Positions 1 through 7,458 of a stretch of 14,381 nucleotides of DNA are shown piece after piece. Location of the stretch: NCBI GenBank assembly GCA_001766655.1, contig MJCC01000027.1, positions 1 to 14,381 on the forward strand, read 5' to 3'. The stretch is from Phytomonas francai. Its lineage: Eukaryota > Euglenozoa > Kinetoplastea > Trypanosomatida > Trypanosomatidae. Below the pieces are notes generated by a model. It worked only from the letters and a program-made list of their open reading frames with translations, did not search any database and was not told the DNA's origin. A program made the translations under genes and the position numbers. Positions within the stretch are counted from its first letter, which is position 1. The number at the start of each line of letters is the position of its first letter.

Positions 1-84
1 ATACGGTTTTTGGGTCCGGGAAGGCCCCGAATTACAAGTGTCACTCGCCTCTTCGGATGGAGGCGCGTGCTTGCTTGGAAGCAT
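1..84 (-). CDS. 5' end of an unidentified protein-coding gene (partial at left edge)
   Basis: An ATG at 84-82 opens a frame that stays open for 28 codons to the window edge. The encoded start is polar, rich in Ser, Pro, Glu and Lys, and shows no signal peptide or recognisable domain. The case for a real gene is contextual. It lies on the same strand as all other genes. It is GC-rich next to AT-rich spacer. It follows a pyrimidine-rich stretch and an AG at 129-128, and this ATG is the first one after that AG, giving a 5' UTR of about 43 nt. The frame also stays open upstream, but no earlier ATG lies between the AG and this start. Function cannot be judged from 28 residues. Confidence 0.55.
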   Translation of the reverse strand, partial: MLPSKHAPPSEEASDTCNSGPSRTQKPY

Positions 85-127
85 CAATGGATACTTTGGA
101 CTCCCTTGCACCTCTTCCACCCTCCTT

Positions 128-160
128 CTATACAATAGAGAGGAATCAAAAGGTGAAAAT
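128..160 (-). promoter_or_regulatory. Putative trans-splice acceptor for the left-edge gene
   Basis: On the minus strand a pyrimidine-rich run covering 160-136 is followed by an AG at 129-128. The first downstream ATG is the start at 84. The pattern fits kinetoplastid spliced-leader addition; it is inferred from sequence only. Confidence 0.5.
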
Positions 161-507
161 CATGACTTAAAATGTCAGTCTAAAAAGGGTCAAATACTTT
201 GCTTGCAATCCCTTTTATTTATCGTAAAAGAAGAAAAAAAAGAAAGCTCTTGACATATTTGTTTCGCATGTTAAGAGTTATTAACGAGAAAAAGTAGTCC
301 CTCTTTTACACTACCAAATTACAGATTTGTGCCTGTCTGTGGAACGTAAAACTGGAAGTACGTATCCTTTTGAAATATAGCATAAGGATGGTCAATGAAA
401 AAGCAATATCCGATTGTTCATTTTTTTAAAAAACCCAAGTCGCCTCTGAACTAACGAGTTTACTTCTGTTAATAATGGTGACTCAGTGTTGATCTATCGC
501 TTGAACA

Positions 508-509
<2 letters not shown>

Positions 510-542
<33 letters not shown>
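510..542. repeat. (AT)n microsatellite, about 33 bp
   Basis: An uninterrupted alternating A/T run lies just 3' of the RCE1 stop codon and continues into a degenerate T-A-rich tail to about 560. It would fall in the RCE1 3' UTR. Confidence 0.95.
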
Positions 543-555
<13 letters not shown>

Positions 556-569
556 GTATATCCATTTAT

Positions 570-1433
570 TTACTGAAAGACTAGTCGCAAAAGGTACCAT
601 GACCCGACCCCGATGGCATAGGCAAGGCCACATACAAAGCGTTTATTCGTAGAAAATGCAGTATCTCGAGCAAATCGAAAGGAAGGCGCACCCACTAGAT
701 TGCATAATGCATGCGTTGAACCAAGTGCAAAAACGCTTCCCCGACATACTGTGCCGAAATAGAAACCGTTTAATATGCCAAAGGCGAAGGTAAAGAAAAA
801 ATGAAGGCAAAGTCTATGAAACGAACGTCGCCAGCACACCTGTTCCAGTCCTTTACTCGGCTCCTCACCACTCTCGAGAGCGATGCGATATTCGTCTACG
901 GCGTAGAACATAATTAAATGTGCATGCGAAAGAGAAAAAAGAATAGATGAAAGAAGAATCTGCTGTGTGATGCTTCGACTTCGAAGAATGTGAAAGAAAA
1001 GACCTCGAAAAAAGATCTCTTCACCAAACGGACATAGCAAAACGTTACGGAATAGCAAAAGCCACTCGTTAGGTGTCTCAGGTTCAGGCCAAATCCCAAA
1101 AGACATAATGTGCTCAATAATAGGGCCGAGAAAAAGAATCGCAGTCAAAACAACACCCTTCGCTATTATAAGAAAGGGATGCTTATCCGGCATGTTGACT
1201 GATGTGTTGGAGATACTTTGTAAGTAGAGAAAGCTTCCACAAATCACACCTACAAATGAAATTGACCGCTTTGCAATAGTACTGGTGCTGTCACGATCCA
1301 CATACACTGATGCGTCTGTAGCGGCGCTGTGGAGATCTCGAAGAGTAACTTTCACAAATCGAAAGTCGCGTGGGAAAACGTAGAAAGAGCCAATAAGCAC
1401 CAAGCATAACCCTCCGCAAACTGCTACGTCCAT
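570..1433 (-). CDS. RCE1: CAAX prenyl protease 2 (RCE1-type intramembrane endopeptidase)
   Basis: RCE1 removes the last three residues (-aaX) from farnesylated or geranylgeranylated CaaX proteins in the ER membrane, after prenylation and before carboxyl methylation. The 287-residue product shows the three CPBP/ABI signature motifs: EE plus Arg at 138-143 (GEEIFFR), a His-containing helix at 167-172 (SLSHAH), and His241 with Asn245 in STHALCN. These correspond to the catalytic Glu, His and His/Asn positions known in yeast and human RCE1. Hydrophobic segments lie near 4-19, 57-74, 90-108, 155-170, 208-226 and 265-285. The N-terminal helix (residues 8-20) resembles that of human RCE1, which supports this start. 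The length is slightly below the usual 300-330. The neighbouring genes are functionally unrelated. Splicing signals upstream are odd and are described separately. Confidence 0.92.
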   Translation of the reverse strand: MDVAVCGGLCLVLIGSFYVFPRDFRFVKVTLRDLHSAATDASVYVDRDSTSTIAKRSISFVGVICGSFLYLQSISNTSVNMPDKHPFLIIAKGVVLTAILFLGPIIEHIMSFGIWPEPETPNEWLLLFRNVLLCPFGEEIFFRGLFFHILRSRSITQQILLSSILFSLSHAHLIMFYAVDEYRIALESGEEPSKGLEQVCWRRSFHRLCLHFFFTFAFGILNGFYFGTVCRGSVFALGSTHALCNLVGAPSFRFARDTAFSTNKRFVCGLAYAIGVGSWYLLRLVFQ

Positions 1434-1509
1434 GAGTATGCATATAACAGGGTGATATGTATATATATAGAGAGAGAGAGAGAGAGTGAGAGAGAGAAAG
1501 AAAGAGAGC
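1424..1509 (-). promoter_or_regulatory. RCE1-proximal CT-rich polypyrimidine tract with displaced AG
   Basis: On the minus strand a pyrimidine tract of about 40 nt (1509-1470, CT repeats with one A at 1487) lies 36 nt upstream of the RCE1 ATG at 1433-1431. No AG occurs between this tract and the ATG. The first one is at 1425-1424, inside codons 2-3 of the reading frame. Splicing there would remove the start codon, so the tract either serves an acceptor that truncates the protein or simply sits in a long 5' UTR. Confidence 0.45.
1470..1508. repeat. (GA)n / (CT)n microsatellite
   Basis: A GA repeat of about 39 bp on the plus strand (CT on the coding strand) with a few interruptions, directly upstream of RCE1. 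It follows a short TA repeat at about 1459-1469. Confidence 0.9.
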
Positions 1510-1937
1510 TAGCCCCACTCGATTAATATGTGCAAGCCCTTGAATTGACGTGAAACTTGCTATCTGTATCTAAATGCTTATTAGTAACATGAAAATAATA
1601 ATAATAATACTTTCTTGATCATAAGGTGAAGAATGTTATAAAAAGGAATGTTGGCCCATCTTTCTGCAAGAGACTTGTTGCATAGGAATGTAAAGATACC
1701 CCAAAAGGTTGGTAACGATGCATCCGCCTCATTAGCTGATAGTCATGTCCACTAAGGGAAATGAATTGCGTATCTACTTCAATAAAAAAATTATAATTGT
1801 CAAAGATAAACACAAATACCAAAAATATCAAATAATTAATAAGCTTTATATCTAAAAATATCTAATAGGAAAATAGGAGTGCTCAAAATATCTGATAAAC
1901 ACAAGTACAGCGATCCTCCAAGGAAATCGGAAAAAAT

Positions 1938-1980
1938 CTAAGAAAAAAAAAAAGGGGGGGGGGGGGGAGAAAGAAGAAGT
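1938..1980 (-). promoter_or_regulatory. Putative trans-splice acceptor with C14-T11 polypyrimidine tract
   Basis: The plus strand reads A11 (1943-1953) then G14 (1954-1967) followed by purines to about 1979. On the coding strand this is an uninterrupted pyrimidine run of almost 40 nt ending in CTTAG, with the AG at 1939-1938. It is the strongest acceptor-like signal in the spacer. It would give RCE1 a leader of about 500 nt. Confidence 0.5.
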
Positions 1981-2076
1981 GAATTCTGATGAGCTCTCTT
2001 GTGGTAATTTTCTTGTACTTTACGGCTACTAAAATAACGAAAAAAGTGAAGATCATAATAGTAAGAGAAATCAGTA

Positions 2077-4539
2077 CTACTCGATGCGGATGGGGTATAT
2101 TATTTCAACCATTTTTTCCCAGTTCATACCCTGTTCAAACTGTGGAAGCTCATCATTCGTGCAAAGCACAATGTCAGCATCTGCAGCGTTATCTACAGTT
2201 ATTGCGCCGCCCTCCGACAGTAGAAGCGCCGCGGTACTGTAGTGCTTGCACGCAACAAATAGCTTAGTGCAAAAAACTCGCTTTTTGAGCAATGGTGGGA
2301 AGTGATGCTGAAACCCGAAATCAGATTCAATTAGCCATGTTCGTTGGTTGAGGGACTCCACAACATACGAGACCGGTAGAACCCAGCACCCCCGAACAAG
2401 CGCTGTAAGCAACTTGATAGTGAGTTGCCCATTTGTGATGAGATGAGTGAGATTTGAAGGAACCGGCATGTTAGATTTGCACTCTGCAATTGCTACGTTA
2501 GGTAGCTGTTTTATCGAGAGGAAAAGATCATTGCCATCGAATCCACTAATGGCAAACACCCGCACATCTTCAGTGCGGGAACGTTTCATCGAACGAGAAC
2601 CCGACGAGGGGATGTTCACTGAGGATACGCTACGCAGTTTGGGTTGGTTTTGGCTACTCTGAGATCTTTTTATTGGTGTTGCGGACTTTATCCCAGTGAT
2701 CCTCCGTAGGAGTTCAACCTCCAGGCGTTTCTCCAGCATTGAGCAGCGATGAATCGCCGCGGCCAGCTCCACATTGAGATTATCCGACTTTTGGCACTCG
2801 CTCAGATATTTCTGCCGCAGCTCCCCCTCTTCATGCTGCCTAGCTTGCAATTCCTGGAAAAAGCGGTCTCGATCCGCCGTTGCGGCCGCCAACTCCATGC
2901 GGAGCTGCCGTGTAGCCACACGATCACCATCAGTGGACTTTATATGCTCTTTGCGAAATGCGGAAAGCTCGTCACGACATGACATCAGTGTCTCCTCAAG
3001 CGAGTGAATCCGTTCCTTGGCTGTGCGCAGATCGTTTGAGTACCCCTCCTCCAAGATGTCCTTTTCCTCGTTGAGCCTTAGAATGCGTTCATTTGCCTCC
3101 GCCGCAGCGGCACGGTGCATCTCAGCGTCTCTAGCCAAGCGAGTGGCTTCGTTTTCTAGTGCGATCTGACCTTCCTTCGCTGCGCTCAGCAGCTTCTCAG
3201 TTTCCGAAAGCTGATTCTCTCGCTGACATAGGATCGTCTTAATCGTGGAAAGCTCCTCTGAGATTTTGGAAAGCTGCCGTTGTAGAGACTGGTTCTCCTC
3301 GGCTGCAGCCGCACGGCTCCCTTTAGCTGCACGTAAGGCGGACTCTATCTGAAGCTCCTTCTCAGTTAAGGCCAGCCGATATTCTTCTGCAGCACGACGC
3401 AGTTCCTTGCCGTGCTCCAGGGTAATTTGTTCCATTTCCTCAGAAATTTTGGCGTTGGTGTGGCGCAAAGCAGCTGCGTCATCGGTAAGTACACGCAGCT
3501 TTTCCTTTGACCGGTTCAAGTCATCCTCAAGCTCCTTGATGCAACCATTTTTGGCTTCTGTTATTTGTCGCACGCGCTCATCAGCGAGGTTGAGTTGGGT
3601 CTGCATGCTTTCCTCATGCTCTTCTTTAATTCGCTTAATATCCTCTTGATGCTGTTCCTCAAGTTGAGAGCACTGAATGGAGGCAGCTTGGGATCTCCTT
3701 CGCCAATCCTCCAGATCTTGATGCGCCTTCTGTAATTTGTTCGATGTCTCCATGTATTGCTTTTCTATATTTTCCTTATCCCGCTTCAGCACGGCGATTT
3801 CTTGAGACATATCCTCCAGATCAGCAACCGCCGTGTCCAATTCTTCACGCATTGTGTGAAGGCAGTTTTGGCTCTCAAACTCTTGCTGTTGGCTCAGTTC
3901 TTCCAATCTCTTACTATTGTCTTGTAGAAGATCCTCAATTCGCTTTTTAAGGAAGTCAACTTCTTTCACATATGCATCCCTTTCATCAGCCATTCTAGAT
4001 TCTGCTGCAAGTCTCGCGCGATGCTCCCTTTCGGCACGATCCAAGGCATCCTCAAGTTCCCTCTTATGGCTTTCGTTGTTTTTACGGGCTATTTTTAGAT
4101 CCTCCTGGGTGCGGTTCAACTCAAATCGGGCGAACTCCAAATCTCGGTGAATATCAGAGACCTTGAGAAGCTCACGTTTTGTCTGGCTATACAAAGACCG
4201 AAGCTTGTCGTACTCCTGGGCTGTGATTAATGCAACACTTGGGAGTGACGCACGCACGGAGTGACGTGCCACAGACGACCTGTGAGTATTTTCCATAAAT
4301 GAAGTGGAGTTGAGAGTCATCTGGGTCAATTCCATTTCCGCTTGCGGTTTCTTGTCAACGCAGTATTCTGTCAGTGCGCTCATGTTTTGCCCAGAGGAAG
4401 TTGCGTCACCCTCTACCGGCGGACTCCTGTATGGTGCGGGCTCCTTTTTTTCAGGCGAGGCACCATTGTCATTTGGCAAGGGGTCCGGTAGAGTGATGCT
4501 CTTCTGAAGCCACATACTGTCCATCTCAGCACCGCTCAT
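2077..4539 (-). CDS. Long coiled-coil protein with C-terminal tandem BRCT domains
   Basis: The 820-residue product has a Ser/Thr/Pro-rich, probably disordered N-terminus (1-100). A very long charged coiled coil, rich in Glu, Lys, Arg, Gln, Leu and Ala, spans about 105-612. A basic Ser-rich linker (613-657) contains an SATP site. A tandem BRCT module follows (about 659-740 and 750-820). BRCT1 keeps Ser665-Gly666 at the end of strand 1, Thr707-x-Lys709 at the start of helix 2 and Trp719. These match the BRCA1 phosphate-binding positions (Ser1655-Gly1656, Thr1700-x-Lys1702), so phosphopeptide binding is likely. The second repeat is shorter and lacks an obvious conserved Trp helix. The coiled-coil, basic linker and BRCT order resembles trypanosomatid kinetochore protein KKT4, but this coiled coil is much longer, so orthology is only a hypothesis. 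The start is the first ATG after the acceptor at 4640. Confidence 0.9.
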   Translation of the reverse strand: MSGAEMDSMWLQKSITLPDPLPNDNGASPEKKEPAPYRSPPVEGDATSSGQNMSALTEYCVDKKPQAEMELTQMTLNSTSFMENTHRSSVARHSVRASLPSVALITAQEYDKLRSLYSQTKRELLKVSDIHRDLEFARFELNRTQEDLKIARKNNESHKRELEDALDRAEREHRARLAAESRMADERDAYVKEVDFLKKRIEDLLQDNSKRLEELSQQQEFESQNCLHTMREELDTAVADLEDMSQEIAVLKRDKENIEKQYMETSNKLQKAHQDLEDWRRRSQAASIQCSQLEEQHQEDIKRIKEEHEESMQTQLNLADERVRQITEAKNGCIKELEDDLNRSKEKLRVLTDDAAALRHTNAKISEEMEQITLEHGKELRRAAEEYRLALTEKELQIESALRAAKGSRAAAAEENQSLQRQLSKISEELSTIKTILCQRENQLSETEKLLSAAKEGQIALENEATRLARDAEMHRAAAAEANERILRLNEEKDILEEGYSNDLRTAKERIHSLEETLMSCRDELSAFRKEHIKSTDGDRVATRQLRMELAAATADRDRFFQELQARQHEEGELRQKYLSECQKSDNLNVELAAAIHRCSMLEKRLEVELLRRITGIKSATPIKRSQSSQNQPKLRSVSSVNIPSSGSRSMKRSRTEDVRVFAISGFDGNDLFLSIKQLPNVAIAECKSNMPVPSNLTHLITNGQLTIKLLTALVRGCWVLPVSYVVESLNQRTWLIESDFGFQHHFPPLLKKRVFCTKLFVACKHYSTAALLLSEGGAITVDNAADADIVLCTNDELPQFEQGMNWEKMVEIIYPIRIE

Positions 4540-4639
4540 CGTTTTAACCGAAGAATGAAAATATACAGAAATACAGGCAGAAAAGAAAAGTGTTACACGC
4601 TACTTCTAAACTTTTGATGTCCTTCTTTCAAGGTGAAAA

Positions 4640-4676
4640 CTCGAAACGTGGAAAAAAATGAGAAAAAGGAATCAGA
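4640..4676 (-). promoter_or_regulatory. Putative trans-splice acceptor for the BRCT gene
   Basis: On the minus strand a T/C-rich tract at 4676-4651 is followed by an AG at 4641-4640. There is no ATG between this AG and the start codon at 4539, giving a 5' UTR of about 100 nt. Confidence 0.6.
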
Positions 4677-5862
4677 TTTCCTACTTCAAGATTTTAGCAA
4701 CCTTCCACAAAAGGGCCAGGATTTACAATTGTATTGATAATAAAATAAATGTAATAAAATTAATAATCTTGCAGACAACAAACTATCTTTGAATCATTTT
4801 GCTCTTATTATTTCAAGAAAAAAATGGCACCTGAGTTCGTTTGACGAAATACGAAGAATGAATCTCGATACAGAAGCATGAGCACTAGTTTGCTTCCGAT
4901 TGAAAGTCGAATGCAGCTCGAAATATTTGAAGGTGGTAATTTCTTCACGGCAAATGCTAAGAAACTTGAGACACATAATCTACTCTGTCTGATCGACTGT
5001 CTACCATGTTATCTGTTTAAATATAACCTTCAAATATAACGAGTAATCAAATGCAGTCAAGAATTATCCTTCGTATTTCAAAAGAGGCGTTTGAAAGACT
5101 TTATCCGATTTATTGCGGTATGTGAAAAACACCGTTTTGCTTCCTCTAAAGGTCAACCTTTTGTGATTAACGCACAGCTTTCTATTATGTGAGTGCGTGC
5201 TGGTGGTGGTGTCCACACAATAAGCGGAGGTCGCTGCATGAGGAATAGTATAATGAAGCTTTAAAAACCGAAGAAAACAATCTTGGATTTTCAGGCATTA
5301 GACCAACATAGATCTAGTCCACAATAGAACTTCTGTCTAGCATGCGCATCCAACGTTTCAATGGGGTCATGAAATATGTCGGACTTCCTATTCTGAGTGA
5401 ACCAAATGCTAATATAGGAACAGGTACAATTTACCCCATGGATAAAGAGGACGACCACCTATGAGCAACATTTTATTTTGTCTCAGTTTGTTAACTTTAA
5501 AGGCATGGTTCCCAAAAATAAAAATAAAACCTACTTTCCTGGAACGGAGTAGATAGAGCGTTGAGGTTGTTATCTTAGACTGAGCCTTTACGTATGTATG
5601 TGTATAAGGAAAACAGGTTTGCAATTAATGCTAGCTATTACATCTGTGAATTAAGAGAACTTGCCTTCGATTGGCATAGGCTATATCCCTTAGAGTGGCA
5701 CCTTCATAACCGTTTGCAAAGGTCGCAGGCGCCACAAGTATTTTGTAAAAATACTTATCGCGTACGCCGTCATTTCCACCTCTAGAAATGATCTCTAAGA
5801 ACAAATTCGAAACGTTTTGAATCACCGATTTTGGGTCGACGCGTTCAAAAAGAACTCAATTT

Positions 5863-5890
5863 CTGTATGTTGAAATAGGGGGAAAAACGT
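5863..5890 (-). promoter_or_regulatory. Acceptor-like pyrimidine tract plus AG without an assigned gene
   Basis: The minus strand has a T/C-rich run (about 5890-5868) ending in CATACAG, with the AG at 5864-5863. The first ATG downstream opens a frame of only 27 codons, while the longer start-less frame ending at 5631 overlaps it. It may be a remnant or a chance signal. Confidence 0.25.
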
Positions 5891-6630
5891 TGAGGGCTGT
5901 ATTTAAAAAAAAAATAAAAAAAGCCGTGAATCTACACCTGACAGTAGTATCCAGTTGACGAAAAGATGCAGTAGATCAAGGGGAAAAAAGGTGATGTACG
6001 AGACCAAGCCCTTGATAAAAATTTGTAAAACGGCGTGCAGTGTGTTGTATTTTGTTGTCTTTTTTCCCATATTGGTATCTAACTATTGTATCGTCGTTTG
6101 CTAGTTGGAATGTTCCGTGAATTCAATACGATCACGGGGGTCTCAGTCTTGCCCCTGTCGAGGGTACCGATTTCTTCACAGCTAACAATATAAAACAAAG
6201 AATCACTCGAATGCAATAGCGCATGCTGTTTGTGGACGATTGATGTCATTAGTAGCATGTTCCACATTGGTGAAAAATCCCTGTTCGCCGAGCCACGCTA
6301 TTTCATGTAAATCATGTCCGCTCTCGTAAAATAATTTTAAATGGTCCTCTTCGTATGATAGCGTTCTAGCAATTTGTGTTATTGTCTGACTTTCACAGGA
6401 TTTTGGATTACATGAGCGCGGATATCAGTATTTAGGCAATCAACGCAGGGAAAAAAGCAGCTCATATTCAAACAGATATTACTTAATTAGTGAAATCGAT
6501 ACGCCACCTTTACTTTGCCAGACTTTAAATGTAAACTGTTTTATAAATGACGGCATGTCATAGATTCATTTATCACGGAAACAAGAACAGAGACGGGAAA
6601 AGACACATAATTTTAACGCTAGTTTAATTG

Positions 6631-6712
6631 TTTCATGGGTAATTTGTGCGCCAATCGATCAAAAATGGTCCTGCAAGAGTAAATTAATTACTCTTTTGTA
6701 TTTCCCATGAAA
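6631..6712. repeat. Nested inverted repeat (potential stem-loop)
   Basis: The 13-mer at 6631-6643 (TTTCATGGGTAAT) pairs with 6700-6712 (ATTTCCCATGAAA) with one mismatch. Inside it, 6676-6682 (AGAGTAA) and 6688-6694 (TTACTCT) form a perfect 7-bp hairpin with a 5-nt loop. The element lies about 115 nt 3' of the possible small gene at 6828-7013. Confidence 0.7.
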
Positions 6713-6827
6713 TGGATCATTACTTTCTTTTTAAAAATCCCAATATAGCAAAATGCAAGGCCTGTGATTACGCATAGACACTAAAATTTAAAGAAGAGTT
6801 CTTTTTTTTTCTGCGATACAAGCACTT

Positions 6828-7013
6828 TTAAATGTCTCTCATCCTTCGTGACCTCTTGCCGATTTTTGAAATTGCTGACTTCGTCGCAGTAGTGGGCTCT
6901 GGAATAAGGTATTGAAAGCCACGTAAGTTCCCTTTAACCCTCTTCCCGGCTGTTGACGAAAACTCTTTGGGAGTCGTGGACGTCATATTTTTCACATTAG
7001 CTTGATAAAGCAT
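6828..7013 (-). CDS. Possible small basic protein, 61 residues
   Basis: An ATG at 7013 opens a 61-codon frame with a Lys/Arg-rich, strongly basic product. It is polar, has no membrane segment and ends in a KIGKRSRRMRDI-like tail. A second Met at residue 10 is an alternative start. The frame is more GC-rich than its flanks. It is preceded by a strong T11-CCC pyrimidine tract and an AG at 7077-7076, and this ATG is the first after that AG (leader about 63 nt). This is the same layout seen for the recognised genes. I do not recognise the protein. A short frame could be chance, so it is reported as a candidate only. Confidence 0.42.
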   Translation of the reverse strand: MLYQANVKNMTSTTPKEFSSTAGKRVKGNLRGFQYLIPEPTTATKSAISKIGKRSRRMRDI

Positions 7014-7075
7014 GTTAGTTAATAACTAGAATTATAAAAACGATGACAGCGTCTTCCCCCTTCTTTAAGTAATAA

Positions 7076-7118
7076 CTCATTTGATTTAAGAGGAATTGAA
7101 GCGGGAAAAAAAAAAACA
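7076..7118 (-). promoter_or_regulatory. Putative trans-splice acceptor for the 61-residue ORF
   Basis: On the minus strand T11-CCC (7116-7103) and further C/T-rich sequence lead to an AG at 7077-7076. This is one of the best acceptor-like sites in the 3.5 kb spacer. Confidence 0.5.
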
Positions 7119-7245
7119 CAAACAGATAGCACAGTTTACTGCAAGAACATCAATAAAGCATGAGAAGCACTAAAAAGAAAAAATGTACTATGTATAATCC
7201 AGGAAATTATAAACGACTGCAGATAATATTATTTTTAAAATTAAA

Positions 7246-7380
7246 TCACCATTTATATATGGTCAAGGAGTCGAAGATGAAAATAAGAAAAAAAATTCCC
7301 GGATAAGCCGGAAACAGGTAGCACTGTGCATGATGAATACATTTCAAATCTTCTACAGTAAAATGGCCATTGTAAAACAT
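7246..7380 (-). CDS. Possible very small membrane protein, 44 residues
   Basis: The first ATG (7380) after a textbook acceptor at 7444-7443 opens a 44-codon frame. The N-terminal half is polar with His and Cys residues (FTVEDLKCIHHAQCY). The C-terminal half is hydrophobic (about residues 26-38) and could cross a membrane. The frame stays open upstream to a TTG at 7434. I do not recognise a family. At 44 residues the case rests mainly on the acceptor, so confidence is low. The 7.1-7.4 kb stretch could otherwise be the leader of the 61-residue ORF. Confidence 0.25.
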   Translation of the reverse strand: MFYNGHFTVEDLKCIHHAQCYLFPAYPGIFFLIFIFDSLTIYKW

Positions 7381-7442
7381 GTGCCGTGCGATGAGAATGG
7401 GGATAAAGCAACCACAAAGAAGTGGTGCTATCAATGAGATTG

Positions 7443-7458
7443 CTGAAAAAAAGACAGA
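7443..7458 (-). promoter_or_regulatory. Strong splice-acceptor-like motif (CTGTCTTTTTTTCAG)
   Basis: The minus strand reads CTGTCTTTTTTTCAG with its AG at 7444-7443. This matches the kinetoplastid acceptor pattern very well. The only frame served by the next ATG is the 44-codon ORF at 7246-7380. Confidence 0.5.

Larger units (their letters stand above)
85..569. other. Intergenic spacer / RCE1 3' UTR region
   Basis: This AT-rich stretch lies between the RCE1 stop and the left-edge gene. It contains the acceptor for that gene at 128-160 and a TA microsatellite at 510-542. The 71-codon plus-strand frame at 38-253 runs antisense over the left-edge gene and has no support. I see no RNA gene here. 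Confidence 0.5.
1434..2076. other. Intergenic spacer between the BRCT gene and RCE1
   Basis: This 643 bp AT-rich spacer holds two strong pyrimidine tracts on the coding strand, at 1470-1509 and 1943-1980. Between them is a minus-strand open frame at 1619-1831 whose first ATG (MRRMHRYQPF...) begins about 110 nt before its stop and encodes only 37 residues. It could be an upstream ORF in a long RCE1 leader. There is no convincing independent gene. Confidence 0.5.
4540..6827. other. Long intergenic spacer with coding-like but start-less frames
   Basis: Almost 2.3 kb without a convincing gene. Several minus-strand frames of 55-76 codons read like protein but lack good starts. One spans about 6433-6212 (72 codons, no Met, includes LSYEEDHLKLFYESGHDLHE). 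One spans 6267-6079. A 55-codon frame spans 6070-5903 (MGKKTTKYNTLHAVLQ..., two hydrophobic stretches). A frame of about 76 codons spans 5858-5631 (includes FANGYEGATLRDIAYANRRQ). At this base composition several open frames of this length are expected by chance. I searched by eye for tRNA B boxes and paired box C/D motifs and found none that hold up. Confidence 0.4.

Noticed and set aside
914..1117. 67-codon minus-strand ORF inside RCE1
   Set aside because: It is an out-of-frame shadow. The catalytic motifs lie in the RCE1 frame.
7331..7446. Possible box C/D snoRNA (ATGATGA at 7331 and CTGA at 7443)
   Set aside because: The boxes are about 105 nt apart, no terminal stem pairs the ends, and the C'/D' boxes are poor. 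The CTGA is better explained as the complement of the CAG acceptor.
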